DNA of 64,000 nt from Clostridiales bacterium (GTDB lineage: Bacteria > Bacillota > Clostridia > Christensenellales > Aristaeellaceae). The number at the start of each line of letters is the position of its first letter. The first letter of the stretch is position 1. The DNA lies in NCBI GenBank assembly GCA_024684375.1, contig JAIKWZ010000063.1:1-64000 (forward strand), read 5' to 3'. A model generated the notes under the pieces. That model ran no database searches. It worked only from the letters and a program-made list of their open reading frames with translations, and had not been told where the DNA came from. Shown here piece by piece: positions 17,524-27,556 of the stretch. A program made the translations under genes and the position numbers.

Positions 17524-20448
17524 ATGATATTTGATGTTAAAGACGAATACCGCTTGCAGATGTTTTGGGGGCTGAATGATCTGTTGGATCCCGAAAGAAT
17601 GATCAAACAGGAAAAGGTATTTTATGCGGCGGGAGTCAATTGTGGTTTCTTTCACAGCAGAGTTGGGTTGGCTACGCCATACATGTCTGAGGACTGGCTC
17701 AAAGTGATCCGTGTCACATTAGAGCACCTAAAACGGAACGGAAGGTTTGCGTATCTGTATGACGAGGATCGCTTTCCTTCTGGCTATGGTGGCGGTGAAG
17801 TGACGAAGCTGCACCCTGAATTAGCGGAAAAGTTTCTTGAACTGGTCCCGTATTCTGAAATACCCTGGAGCGACGAGTACGCTGAAGTCTTGGCGGATTG
17901 TGAGCATAAAGGGGAAAAATACGGTTTTATTCTGCGAAGGGCAAAAAACGGAAGCCTGTGGATGAATGGCGGAGCGTATATCGATACGCTGGATCCTGAA
18001 GCAACAAAGCAGTTTTTGAGTTGCATACACGAGAAGTACTATTCCGAGATGGGAGAGTATTTCGGAGAGACAATTAAAGGGGTCTTCTTTGATGAACCCA
18101 AGTATTCGCGTGGAAGTATGTATCCATGCATCACGTTTACTGAAAAGCTGCCGGAAAGATTCTATAATGAATACGGCTATTCATTGATACCGGAGCTAAA
18201 AAAACTATTCTTTGATATTGATGGCTGCGAAAGGGTCAGGTTGGATTTCACCAGACTCGCTTCGAAGATGTTCGTTGAGGGATTTACGATACCCTATCAT
18301 GAATGGTGTCAGGCCCATGGCATTGCACTGACTGGGCACTATCTGTTTGAAGACACGCTGATTTCTCAGACCGAATGTATTGGATCAGCAATGCCGCATT
18401 ATGCTCATATGGATATACCGGGTATAGATATCCTTGGGTCTGAGACGGATAAAGAACCGACAGTCCTGCAGTTAACATCAGTGGCAGAGCAATTGGACAA
18501 ACCTTCCATCTGTGAAGTGTTTGGCTGTATAGGGCATCAGCGCGGTCCTATGCAGATGAAAAAGCTTACCGATTGGATGAACGCATTGGGAGTAACGATG
18601 TTCTGCCCGCACATCTCACTGTATTCTATGCGCGGTGAGCGAAAGAGGGATTATCCGCCAAATATAACCTGGATGCAGCCGTGGTTTGAGTCGGGACAGG
18701 GATACTTTGAACATGTGGCACGCAGCAGCCGTTTGATTCGTGAAACAAAGAGTCTGACGGATATTCTTGTATTGCATCCGGTAGAATCGGTATGGGCGAG
18801 ATTTACGCCTTTGCATAGAAAGGTGCGTAATTTCTCGATTTGGGATGAAGTGAATCCGTATCATCGTGTTAATTACTCAGATGAGCAGGAGAGCTATGAA
18901 AAGCCATTTTTCGAATTGACGAACAAATTGCTGGCAAATGGACTCCAGCATCATTACGGCGATGAATGCATAATGTCGCAGCATGGAAAGGTATGTAACG
19001 AAGGTCTCAAAATAGGCAAGCAGATTTACAAGACTGTTCTTATACCTCCGACATATGTGCTTGAAATGACTACTGTCAATCTGCTAAAACAAATGTCTGA
19101 TCTGCTTGGGAAAGAAAGCATCGTATTCATAGAAAAGTATCCGGATTGGGTAAGAAACGGTGAGGCAGGCTTTGAAGAATGGGCGAGCCTGGTGAGCAGT
19201 ATCGATGAAGGAATAGCCGTTGCATTGCAGCGGAACAAACCAATAATATCGGCCAAAGACATCATTACGGGAAAGACGGCAAAGAATGTCCTTGTTCAGA
19301 CGCGCCAACTGAATAGTGAACTCTATTCATTCATTGTAAACAAAGGCGATTATCCGGTGGACATAGAGCTTTCTATTCCAGGCGACATGCATTTCAGCGT
19401 TTTAGACAGCTGCACCGGTGAGGTCTTCAGAATGCCGTCGCAAAGACTCAAGCTGACGGAATCCGGTTCTGTCTGGCTGATTCCTGCTGAGGAGACTGAA
19501 AAAGACGCGCGGCTTCTATACAGCGGCGCCAGCTTTGAAGAAGCCGGCAGACTTATAAAAAAAGTGTATCCAACGGGGCATATTGTTGGAGATAACATCA
19601 GTGTACTTGACCGCGTCACTTTCAGATGCGGGTCTGTCATCCGAGAAAATGTACCGATCGAAAGTCTATGGAACGATTATTACGCGCTCGAGGAAGGAAC
19701 TGCTTTTGAATTGGAGTATACTTTTTCATCACGTGATATAATTAAGAACGTATCTGTGTATGTAGAAATGGCGCGAAATCTGGATGAGATCCTTGTAAAC
19801 GGACAATGCGTCAAGATCAGTGCGGTAGCTCCTGAGGAATCAGTATTTGACTTTAACTTTGACAGAATCGACCTGGAGCATGTATGTGTGGGCAAAAACA
19901 CCATAGCATTAAGAGGGGTTAAACGTAATAATATCATAGGCCGTGAGCTGCATCGTTTCTTGAAGAATGGGGAGCGTTTCTGTCCAAATGAGTGCGAGAA
20001 CATTTATCTGACAGGTAACTTTTGTGTTGAGGATGGATGGTTAACGAAAAGGGAAGATAATACTGTATTAGGCGATGTGACTCTTCACGGATATCCATAT
20101 TATGCCGGGAAAGTGGAATACACGCTCGACATACCAGAAGATGCTGCTTGTATGCGTATTGAGGCTTATGCAAGCGCATGCAGGGTAAAAAGCAAGAGCA
20201 CAGAGGTAATTGCGCTTATTGCCCCGTTCGAAATAGACCTGACTCTTTTTAAGGAGGCACAAGAAAAGACAATAACGATCCAATTGGAAAACACGCTTGC
20301 AAATGTATATGGACCGCTGCATCTGCGTGACAGGGCGAAACTATCAATGTTAGGTCCGAGACTCTTTTACGAGATGGGTCGGTATTCGAAAGATCCGGAA
20401 CTGATACCATTCGGTATCGAGTATGTTTCATTTAAGGCTTGGAAGTGA
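17524..20448 (+). CDS. GH106-like alpha-L-rhamnosidase family protein
   Basis: A 974-residue cytoplasmic protein with no signal peptide. The N-terminal half is a barrel with FFHSRVGL, YLYDEDRFPSGYGGG (residues ~78-92) and VFFDEPKYSRG, arranged as in GH106 and related rhamnosidase families; the acidic residues in the second and third motifs are candidate catalytic or calcium residues. The C-terminal third has beta-sandwich regions as in GH2-type sugar-binding modules. It is shorter than typical exported GH106 enzymes. With the downstream GH78 gene and RhmA-like aldolase it points to rhamnosides as substrate. Family assignment by motif memory only. Confidence 0.65.
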   Translation: MIFDVKDEYRLQMFWGLNDLLDPERMIKQEKVFYAAGVNCGFFHSRVGLATPYMSEDWLKVIRVTLEHLKRNGRFAYLYDEDRFPSGYGGGEVTKLHPELAEKFLELVPYSEIPWSDEYAEVLADCEHKGEKYGFILRRAKNGSLWMNGGAYIDTLDPEATKQFLSCIHEKYYSEMGEYFGETIKGVFFDEPKYSRGSMYPCITFTEKLPERFYNEYGYSLIPELKKLFFDIDGCERVRLDFTRLASKMFVEGFTIPYHEWCQAHGIALTGHYLFEDTLISQTECIGSAMPHYAHMDIPGIDILGSETDKEPTVLQLTSVAEQLDKPSICEVFGCIGHQRGPMQMKKLTDWMNALGVTMFCPHISLYSMRGERKRDYPPNITWMQPWFESGQGYFEHVARSSRLIRETKSLTDILVLHPVESVWARFTPLHRKVRNFSIWDEVNPYHRVNYSDEQESYEKPFFELTNKLLANGLQHHYGDECIMSQHGKVCNEGLKIGKQIYKTVLIPPTYVLEMTTVNLLKQMSDLLGKESIVFIEKYPDWVRNGEAGFEEWASLVSSIDEGIAVALQRNKPIISAKDIITGKTAKNVLVQTRQLNSELYSFIVNKGDYPVDIELSIPGDMHFSVLDSCTGEVFRMPSQRLKLTESGSVWLIPAEETEKDARLLYSGASFEEAGRLIKKVYPTGHIVGDNISVLDRVTFRCGSVIRENVPIESLWNDYYALEEGTAFELEYTFSSRDIIKNVSVYVEMARNLDEILVNGQCVKISAVAPEESVFDFNFDRIDLEHVCVGKNTIALRGVKRNNIIGRELHRFLKNGERFCPNECENIYLTGNFCVEDGWLTKREDNTVLGDVTLHGYPYYAGKVEYTLDIPEDAACMRIEAYASACRVKSKSTEVIALIAPFEIDLTLFKEAQEKTITIQLENTLANVYGPLHLRDRAKLSMLGPRLFYEMGRYSKDPELIPFGIEYVSFKAWK

Positions 20449-20451
20449 ACT

Positions 20452-21327
20452 ATGAACGACAAGCAGCAGTATACGCTGATGCTATCGAAGACCAGCGAAA
20501 AAAATCCGACGGTCTTCATGGTGCGCCGTTTTAAACAACGCAGCGAAATCAGGCGGAAATGGAACACAAAAGGTATGCACAAGCATAACTTTTGTGAGAT
20601 GCATATGCTGCTTTCAGGTAGCCTAAGCTATCTGACTCAGCACGGTGAAGTGCATATGAAGGTCGGAGACACACTATTCTTTCCACCGGGCGTAATGCAC
20701 ATGGTTACCGAATTTTCCAACGACGCCGAAAAGTATGCGATCAGTTTCTCACTGCCGGATGAAGGCAATAAGTCTTTCCAATATATAAACGGATTGACTT
20801 CGCACAAAGTAATCAAGCATTCTGACACCATAGACGCGTGTATGCAGGTGTTTGAACTGATTTTTAAGGCTGCTTCGCATAAATGGCCCAGATGGAGGGA
20901 TAATGCTTATTGGTTGTCTTGCAGTATAATCAGTATAATTACAAGCGCAGTTAGCAACTTGCCGGATGATAAAGAAGCAATTCAACCAATGAATATACCG
21001 GAGTATCGAGTTTGGCTTATCGAGCAGTACATCAACGACAACATAACTATGAACATTTCTAGAAACCAGGTATCCGAGTATATGCATCTCAGCATAAAAC
21101 AGATCGATAGAGAAGTTCGTTCTGCAAGAAACAGGACGTTGCACCAGTTGATTATTGATATAAGAACTGAAACTGCTAAACGGCTACTGAAGGAAACGGA
21201 CAGAAGACTTAATGAGGTCGCTGCCAGCATAGGATACTATGATTTATCGAGTTTCATGCGTATGTTTAAACAACAGACAGGCATTTCGCCGGGTGAGTAC
21301 AGGAAAAAAGCCAGGACAATTGAATAA
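20452..21327 (+). CDS. AraC-family transcriptional regulator (cupin sensor)
   Basis: About 291 residues, soluble. An N-terminal cupin (HKHNFCEMHMLLSG, then GDTLFFPPGVMH) probably binds a sugar, and the C-terminal 100 residues carry two helix-turn-helix units ending ASIGYYDLSSFMRMFKQQTG and ISPGEYRKK. It starts 3 bp after the rhamnosidase stop, so it is part of the same operon and likely activates it. Confidence 0.88.
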   Translation: MNDKQQYTLMLSKTSEKNPTVFMVRRFKQRSEIRRKWNTKGMHKHNFCEMHMLLSGSLSYLTQHGEVHMKVGDTLFFPPGVMHMVTEFSNDAEKYAISFSLPDEGNKSFQYINGLTSHKVIKHSDTIDACMQVFELIFKAASHKWPRWRDNAYWLSCSIISIITSAVSNLPDDKEAIQPMNIPEYRVWLIEQYINDNITMNISRNQVSEYMHLSIKQIDREVRSARNRTLHQLIIDIRTETAKRLLKETDRRLNEVAASIGYYDLSSFMRMFKQQTGISPGEYRKKARTIE

Positions 21328-21504
21328 GCATAACGAAAAAAAGGTGTACTTTGCGAACGAAACATGGAGGAATGCTGCCTATGAGCGTTGGTTGTAATGA
21401 GTAAGGCACAAATGGTGCGATTCAAGTTAGATCGTGCGAACTTTGGGTTATGACATTTCCTGGAATACTGACAATGCCAATAATACACAGATGGAGATGA
21501 TAAC

Positions 21505-22257
21505 ATGTGCAATAAATACGATTCACTTAAGCAGAAACTAGCTAACAGTGAAAAAGTGATTATGGCAAACATTATGCTTCTGTCATCACCTCTCTTGCTT
21601 TCTGCATTTGAAAAGGCTGATTGTGTTCTGCTTGATAAAGAGCATGGAGTGTTTGGTACTGAGGAACTCATCCCTATGACGATGCAGTGTAGGCACCTCG
21701 GCCTTCCTGCTATAGTCCGCGTTGAGGACAAGAAGTATCATTTGATAGCAAAAGCTTTGGACCTGGGCGCTGATGGAATTATGCTTCCGCGGGTGGAGAG
21801 CGTGGAACAGATTAAAGAAGCGGTAGACGCCATGCATTTTGCGCCTGTAGGTCGAACCGGATGTGGCGGATTTGGCTTGTTTAGGGAAGGGGAGTCTTTC
21901 TCCGAGTTCGATAAAGGACGTGTATTGCTGCCACAAATCGAGTCGCCTGCAGGGCTTGAACGTATGGAAGATATGATACGAGAATATGGGGACTATATCG
22001 ATGGCTTTGTGATCGGACCAAACGACTACAGCATAATGTGTGGCGTGCCATTCCAATTGAATCACCCTGTTATGTTGGAACAGTACGAGAGATTCTTTGA
22101 AATATGTCATCGGTACAATAAGTCTTGTGGTATATTTGATCCTGATATCGCATCGGCGCAGCGTGATTTACGGTTCGGTGCCAATATCTTCTGGCTGAGT
22201 GATGACTTGTCATATTTGAAGACTGGGTTTGAAGCACTATGCAAAGGTTTGGAATAA
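21505..22257 (+). CDS. HpcH/HpaI aldolase family (RhmA-like)
   Basis: About 250 residues of the class II pyruvate aldolase fold. Visible are LLDKEHGVFGTEEL (catalytic acid-base His), GADGIMLPRVESVEQ (metal and substrate site) and LLPQIESPAGLE (metal-binding Glu). Relatives cleave 2-keto-3-deoxy-L-rhamnonate to pyruvate and lactaldehyde, which fits the rhamnosidase genes on both sides; other 2-keto-3-deoxy acids are possible. A GGAGATG site precedes the ATG. The 177-bp gap before it holds nothing I recognise. Confidence 0.8.
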   Translation: MCNKYDSLKQKLANSEKVIMANIMLLSSPLLLSAFEKADCVLLDKEHGVFGTEELIPMTMQCRHLGLPAIVRVEDKKYHLIAKALDLGADGIMLPRVESVEQIKEAVDAMHFAPVGRTGCGGFGLFREGESFSEFDKGRVLLPQIESPAGLERMEDMIREYGDYIDGFVIGPNDYSIMCGVPFQLNHPVMLEQYERFFEICHRYNKSCGIFDPDIASAQRDLRFGANIFWLSDDLSYLKTGFEALCKGLE

Positions 22258-22288
22258 ATCATCAGTGAAAACAAGGAGGATCTGCAAT

Positions 22289-22900
22289 ATGAAAATGATC
22301 AAAGACAAACAGCTGCTTATGGCGGCGGATTTCGCCGGTTATCCGCTCAAGGAGGCGATCAAGGAGTACCTGGAAAAGAAGGGCTGGACGATCACTGATA
22401 TCGGCGTCAAAGCCGATTCCGATCCAAACGATACGGAGCTTATGTTCCACCGCATCGGACTGCGCGTGGGCGCGATGATCACCGAAAAGGAATTCGAGCG
22501 TGCCATGATATTCTGCGGCACCGGTATGGGCATCCATATCGCCGCGAGCAAGTGTCCGGGCGTGCACGCGGGCGTGGTCGAGTCCGTGCCCGCGGCATTC
22601 AGGGCGATCACTGGCAACGGCGTGAACGTACTGGCAATGGGCGCGTTCTATGTGACACCGGAACTTGGCAAGCAGTGCGCCGACGCGTACCTGTACAACG
22701 ATTTCGGAAGCGGATGGGAATGGTGGCCGGATTTCGACAAATTCCATCAGATCGCCATCGACGAGCTCAACGCGTTCAATTACGAGGAGTACAAGGCAAA
22801 CGGCTTTAAGGTCAAGCACCTGGGCGACTGCGAATGCCAGCTGTATGACAGGCCCGAAGGCTTCTCTCCCGTGCCGCTCATGTGCAAGCGCAAAGGCTAA
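22289..22900 (+). CDS. RpiB/LacA/LacB-family sugar-phosphate isomerase
   Basis: About 203 residues. LLMAADFAGYPLKEAIKEYL opens the fold, ERAMIFCGTGMGIHIAASK is the RpiB active-site loop with the catalytic Cys, and GNGVNVLAMGA follows. It is about 50 residues longer than housekeeping RpiB, with a C-terminal extension rich in aromatic and Cys residues, like subgroups acting on tetrose or deoxy-sugar phosphates. AAGGAGGA sits 8 bp before the ATG. Its base composition is more GC-rich than its neighbours. Confidence 0.82.
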   Translation: MKMIKDKQLLMAADFAGYPLKEAIKEYLEKKGWTITDIGVKADSDPNDTELMFHRIGLRVGAMITEKEFERAMIFCGTGMGIHIAASKCPGVHAGVVESVPAAFRAITGNGVNVLAMGAFYVTPELGKQCADAYLYNDFGSGWEWWPDFDKFHQIAIDELNAFNYEEYKANGFKVKHLGDCECQLYDRPEGFSPVPLMCKRKG

Positions 22901-23015
22901 AATCCTCTTGTACATTGCATACTGGATGCTGGGAACAGGAACTCACAGAGGTTTGTTGCCAAGAACGGGTCGTTTTCGCAGGTCCATAACGCGATAAGGG
23001 GGAAAGAATAATCTC

Positions 23016-24515
23016 ATGAAAATAATAAACATGATGAACTTTGTGCGTGAGGTGGACCCGCGCGTGAAGAACTCTGAACAGGTGCTGTACAATACCACTT
23101 GCGCGGAATACAAATTGTGTAAGGAATACGGTATAGAAAACACGTTCTTGCTGCAGTATGATGCTCTGATCGACCCGCGCTACATCAATCTGTTTTCGGA
23201 TGCGGATGATAAAACGGAACTGGGAATCTGGCTGGAGATCGCCCAGCCTCTGGTAGAAGCGGTTGGTTTGCCTTGGCGCGGCAGGCTGGGCTGGGCATGG
23301 GACTGGCATGTGGTACCGGGTTTTTCCATGGGGTACGAACCCGATCAGAGAAAAGCGATAATCGATGAATGCATGCGAAAATTCAAAGAGTTATATGGCT
23401 GCTATCCCAAAACGGTCGGGAGCTGGCTGCTTGATACAGTCACGGCGGCGCATCTGGCCGACAAGTATCACATATCAGCGCTGGCGATTTGCCGTGACCA
23501 GATAAACACCGACGCATACACTCTGGTCGGCGGTTACTTTAACCAGGCGTATTATCCTTCTAGAAAAAACATCTTCACGCCCGCACAGACAAAAACTATG
23601 CAGATCGACGCGCCGGTCTTCCGCCTGCTGGGTCCGGATCCGATCCATAATTACGATAATGAGCGTCATCTTTACGGAAAATGCAATAGGTTTCTGAACG
23701 ATGGAGAAAAATACCCGGGTTGCTACACTATGGAACCGGTGTGGGGCTGTGGTGCACAGCCGGGTATCATAGATTGGTTTTTTGACAGCTATTTTGCAGA
23801 GGAAAGCTTGGGCTTTGCCTATACCCAGCTGGGACAGGAAAATGCCTTTGGATCAGTGGATTTCATTCCGAATCTGCGCATGCAACTGGATAAAGCACTC
23901 CAACTGAAAGATGTGCGGTTTATGAAAATGTGCGATACGGGAGAGATGTTCAAACGAGTCTATCCTCTTACTCCCGCAACAGCGGTATGTGCGATGCGTG
24001 ACTGGAACCGAGGCGATGAGGTGCAGAGTGCATACTATGACTGCGCATACTATACTGCTAACCTGCTTAGGGACGAGGATGACATCACTCTTCGAGCGCT
24101 GTATCTGTTCGATGAAAAAGTACCCGAGAGATATTTGGATAAGGCATGCGAGACCTGGGACGCGGAATATGAAAACCTGCCGGTGATCGACACGATCCGC
24201 GGAAAGGACACCAGCGGTCTGGTTTTCAAAAGGGCGGTCGGAAAGCTGAGAACATCGAGGAAGGACAATGATACCCTTTGTGTCAGCTGGGACAATGGAA
24301 GCGTGGAGTTTGCGCCGAATTGTATCAGAGTGTATACTACTGAGTGTGAGCTGAAATTCGGCGGACCGGGTGAAACTGAACTGATTGAAAACAGTGTTCG
24401 TTATGAATACAAGGGAGCCCGTTACTGCATGACATGCATGGGCGAAACGCAGTCTATCCCGGGCGGATGTGTGTTCAAGCCTGTGGACGGCAGCTTCAGC
24501 CTGATATTCAGTTGA
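23016..24515 (+). CDS. Polysaccharide-deacetylase-like barrel protein
   Basis: About 499 residues, cytoplasmic. The N-terminal 300 residues have the order seen in NodB/GH57-like barrels (FLLQYDALIDPRY, DWHVVPGFSMGYEP, VGSWLLDTVTAAHLADKY), and the last 150 residues look like a beta domain. The classical NodB metal motif (TFDDG ... HxxxH) is not present, so deacetylase activity is doubtful. I do not recognise the family more closely. It lies between the isomerase and the rhamnosidase on the same strand. Confidence 0.5.
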   Translation: MKIINMMNFVREVDPRVKNSEQVLYNTTCAEYKLCKEYGIENTFLLQYDALIDPRYINLFSDADDKTELGIWLEIAQPLVEAVGLPWRGRLGWAWDWHVVPGFSMGYEPDQRKAIIDECMRKFKELYGCYPKTVGSWLLDTVTAAHLADKYHISALAICRDQINTDAYTLVGGYFNQAYYPSRKNIFTPAQTKTMQIDAPVFRLLGPDPIHNYDNERHLYGKCNRFLNDGEKYPGCYTMEPVWGCGAQPGIIDWFFDSYFAEESLGFAYTQLGQENAFGSVDFIPNLRMQLDKALQLKDVRFMKMCDTGEMFKRVYPLTPATAVCAMRDWNRGDEVQSAYYDCAYYTANLLRDEDDITLRALYLFDEKVPERYLDKACETWDAEYENLPVIDTIRGKDTSGLVFKRAVGKLRTSRKDNDTLCVSWDNGSVEFAPNCIRVYTTECELKFGGPGETELIENSVRYEYKGARYCMTCMGETQSIPGGCVFKPVDGSFSLIFS

Positions 24516-24556
24516 TCAGGAAAGACGATATAACTATCATTAAATGGGGGGATCGG

Positions 24557-26728
24557 ATGTTCGAGGGAAGCTGTTTTATCAAGTCTAGTGCTGTCAATGA
24601 TGCATCGGGAAAGACATTCGCCCCGATGTTTCGCAGAATGTTTAGCATCGATCAGCCTATCTCAAGCGCAAAACTCGTGATTTGTGGGCTTGGTTATGTT
24701 TATGCCTATTTGAATGGCAAAAAGGTTTCGGATGACCTTTTTATATCACCTGTCAGTGATTATCGGAAGACACTTTGGTATAACGAGTATGATGTGACAT
24801 CACTGCTTCGAACCGGAAAGAACATTTTTGCGGCTGTATGCGGGAATGGTTGGTATAATGAAGTGATTCAATCTTCATGGGACTTTAATAAGTCATCGTG
24901 GAATGATACACCGAAGTTAATCATGCAGCTGTATGTCGATGGAATCATGGTATTGGATACTGACGAACAATTCAAAGTTACTATTGACACACCCTATTTG
25001 TTCAATCAGCTCAGGAGCGGAGAGCATTTTGATGCAAGAAAGTATGATAAAAACTGGAATACGTTATCATATGATGATTCCCTCTGGGATAATGCTAAGT
25101 ATGATAACAATGCGCCAGGAGGAGTCTTCAGAAAGTGCGAATGTGAACCGATTAGGGAATGCCGTGAGTATCCAGCACTTTCCGTTTATAGAGTAAAAAA
25201 CGACACGTTTGTATATGATTTTGGACAAAACATGTCCGGTTATGTACGTATCGAAACATCACTCCCTTCCGGGTCTGAACTGTCAATCAGATATGCGGAG
25301 CTCATGAATCCTGATGGGACCCGCAATATCAATAATATGGATCATTACTATAAGGCCAGTGAAGTTGAAACGGACCGGCTGATCTGTAATGGGACCCGGT
25401 TTGTTTGGTCGCCGAAATTTACATATCATGGTTTCCAATATGCGGTAATATCAGGCATAACTGATATAGAAAAGATTAAAGTCACCGGAGTCTTTGTTCA
25501 TCAAGATGTTAAGGAACGGGCGGATTTTGCGTGTTCTGATGCTGTTTTAACGAAGCTGTATAAATGTGGGAAAATCTCATCCTGGTCGAATATGTTTTAC
25601 CAAATGACCGATTGCCCGACCAGGGAAAAGCTGGGATGGCTTAATGATGCCAGGGCATCGACAAAACAATTATTAACGAGTTTTGAGACTGAACGGTTTT
25701 TTTCCAAATGGATAGTAGATATCCGTGATGCCATGCAGGAAGATGGGAAAATGCCTGGTATTGCACCTACCTGGGGCTGGGGCTACGAATGGGGGAACGG
25801 TCCGGTGTCAGATGGTGTACTATTTGAGATTCCATATCAGATATATGTCCAAACCGGAAATGGCTCCGTTTTGAAGGAGAGCATTCCTTATTTCGAAAAA
25901 CATCTGAAGTATCTCGACAATCATAAGGATGGAAACGGGCTGATTAGTTTTGGGCTTCATGACTGGGCAGCCCCGGGGGAAAATTCACAGCTTCCTGTAG
26001 AGTTCATAAATGCCATACTCGAGTACCTCTTTTTGCATATTGCGGAATTGGCGGCAAAACTGTATGGCGATAACGGTGGTGAATACAGGCTAAGAAGTAA
26101 ACAGCAAAAAGCGTTGATCATGGATAGATATATTGAGGATGGCAGATGTATTTACCAGGAGCAGACTGCAGTTGCGATGCTGATATACTATGATCTGTTC
26201 GACAAACTTGAACCGCTTGCTGTACAGTTGAAAAAGCTTGTCGAAGATAATGACTTTCACCATAATTGCGGAATGGTCGGGCTTCGGCATTTATACTACG
26301 CATTGACCAAGGCGGATCTTTCCGATTATGCCGTGAAAATTATCACCAACCCGAGTTATCCATCCCAGGCGTTCTGGATCGGAAATGGGGCAAATACACT
26401 ATGGGAACTTTGGGAACCGCGCATGTCGCGCAACCATCATATGTACTCCGATTTTATGGGCTGGGTAATTGATGCCCTATTAGGGATCCGTGCTGATGAA
26501 GCACACCCGGGTTATTCAGAAGTTATATTAGCCCCGTGCTTTCCGCAAAGCATCAGTTATGCAGGAGGTTATGTTAATACTGTATCAGGAAAGATAGAAG
26601 TAAACTGGGAGCGTGATAAAAGAGGTATATTGCTCTCTGTATCAGTGCCGGAAAACATATCAGTTTATTTCCGGGGAGAAAAGCTTTTGTCTGGCTGCAA
26701 TCGTATCGAGATCCCTGAAGACTTGTAG
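24557..26728 (+). CDS. GH78 alpha-L-rhamnosidase
   Basis: About 723 residues, no signal peptide. The N-terminal part has the beta-sandwich modules of the family (GYVYAYLNGKKVSDD; VYDFGQNMSGYVRIE). The (alpha/alpha)6 barrel carries DCPTREKLGWLNDA at residues 352-365, the GH78 acid motif, and GANTLWELWEPRMSRNHHMY, which holds the base Glu and His. ATG 24557 with GGGGGGA upstream is preferred over starts inside the preceding gene. It hydrolyses terminal alpha-L-rhamnose from glycosides, here probably after import. Confidence 0.9.
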   Translation: MFEGSCFIKSSAVNDASGKTFAPMFRRMFSIDQPISSAKLVICGLGYVYAYLNGKKVSDDLFISPVSDYRKTLWYNEYDVTSLLRTGKNIFAAVCGNGWYNEVIQSSWDFNKSSWNDTPKLIMQLYVDGIMVLDTDEQFKVTIDTPYLFNQLRSGEHFDARKYDKNWNTLSYDDSLWDNAKYDNNAPGGVFRKCECEPIRECREYPALSVYRVKNDTFVYDFGQNMSGYVRIETSLPSGSELSIRYAELMNPDGTRNINNMDHYYKASEVETDRLICNGTRFVWSPKFTYHGFQYAVISGITDIEKIKVTGVFVHQDVKERADFACSDAVLTKLYKCGKISSWSNMFYQMTDCPTREKLGWLNDARASTKQLLTSFETERFFSKWIVDIRDAMQEDGKMPGIAPTWGWGYEWGNGPVSDGVLFEIPYQIYVQTGNGSVLKESIPYFEKHLKYLDNHKDGNGLISFGLHDWAAPGENSQLPVEFINAILEYLFLHIAELAAKLYGDNGGEYRLRSKQQKALIMDRYIEDGRCIYQEQTAVAMLIYYDLFDKLEPLAVQLKKLVEDNDFHHNCGMVGLRHLYYALTKADLSDYAVKIITNPSYPSQAFWIGNGANTLWELWEPRMSRNHHMYSDFMGWVIDALLGIRADEAHPGYSEVILAPCFPQSISYAGGYVNTVSGKIEVNWERDKRGILLSVSVPENISVYFRGEKLLSGCNRIEIPEDL

Positions 26729-27113
26729 CAATAAATTCTTTTCTACGATCTCTGAAGATGAGCACGCCGGGATCATCAAACTTGAACACACAGCTATCTT
26801 TCTTAATACTGTGATGCCATATATTAATTTTCCCAAAATCTGGAGGTGCGGAAGAGAGCTATTCGCTTGATGGGTAATGGAGCCTGAAGTGCTATGAGTA
26901 TGGGAGATGCGAGCGGGATTCTGAGCTGACGGCACAGGCGCCGGGCAATGTGGAACTGGGCTTGCATCAGCGACGTGCATGTGGAGGGATGTTTGCATCA
27001 AGGTGCCCCCGAATATACGCCTGACACAGCTGTATTTCGCTACCCGCGCCGCGGATTAGCAAAGCTGACTGACGGGTAGTGGTGCAACTCCTTCTAGGGA
27101 AGAGGGGAAACAA
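26729..27113. other. Intergenic stretch with a stem-loop, no gene
   Basis: No credible gene is seen. At 27040-27079 CTACCCG pairs with CGGGTAG and encloses a smaller TTAGC-AAA-GCTGA hairpin; this may be a transcript end or the remnant of a structured RNA. The first 140 bp stay open in one frame after the rhamnosidase stop but match nothing I know. Confidence 0.4.
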
Positions 27114-27147
27114 AAAGAAAGTCCTTGGTTTTCAAGGACTTTCTTTT
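27114..27147 (-). terminator. Terminator of tRNA fragment A
   Basis: A perfect 14-bp inverted repeat, AAAGAAAGTCCTTG with a 5-nt loop, placed directly downstream of a tRNA 3' end read on the minus strand. An almost identical unit is at 36937-36961. Confidence 0.7.
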
Positions 27148-27151
27148 GTGA

Positions 27152-27183
27152 TGGCCGCAACAGGACTCGGACCTGTGACCCCA
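27152..27183 (-). pseudogene. tRNA 3' fragment A (T-arm and acceptor)
   Basis: On the minus strand the sequence reads GGGGTCACAGGTCCGAGTCC, then the closing T-stem, TGCGGCC and the discriminator A. This is a complete T-arm and 3' acceptor strand but no anticodon or D-arm. It matches the tRNA-Val(CAC) fragment at 37958. Such 3' ends are left where an element integrates into a tRNA gene. Confidence 0.7.
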
Positions 27184-27195
27184 TTTGAAGTATAT

Positions 27196-27405
27196 TTATC
27201 TGTGCATTGGGCATTGATGCGGGCAATCTTCGCATTTATGGTTTTTATCAGTATACTTCATCGGCCCGAACGCAGCTTTCCCCATCCATCCACGCTCGGC
27301 TTTTTCTCCGCACTTTGGACAGTGAGCTTCATTGCGCTTGTCGATGGTTGTAAGCAGCTCGAATTCATGCCCGCATTTTGTACAACGATATTGATAAAGC
27401 GGCAT
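27196..27405 (-). CDS. FmdB-family zinc-ribbon regulatory protein
   Basis: A 69-residue protein, MPLYQYRCTKCGHEFELL at the start, with CTKCG, CPKCG and a final CEDC...C cluster that should bind zinc. The start at 27405 has GGAGGA about 9 bp upstream. FmdB proteins are small putative transcriptional regulators of unknown target. It lies alone between tRNA fragments A and B. Confidence 0.85.
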   Translation of the reverse strand: MPLYQYRCTKCGHEFELLTTIDKRNEAHCPKCGEKAERGWMGKAAFGPMKYTDKNHKCEDCPHQCPMHR

Positions 27406-27556
27406 TGAGTATTTCCTCCAGACAGAATTATATATTATTATAACCCATGATACCGCCAAACGCAAGAATAGGCTATATAAGAAACACAGATGAAAAACCG
27501 AAATTAGGAAACAAATAGAACTCTATAGTTACAGAAATACCAAATATGCCTGCAAA

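Noticed and set aside
26613..26870. A plus-strand frame running from the rhamnosidase into the gap
   Set aside because: Its first half is out of frame with a sure gene, and the 46 codons beyond it resemble nothing known.
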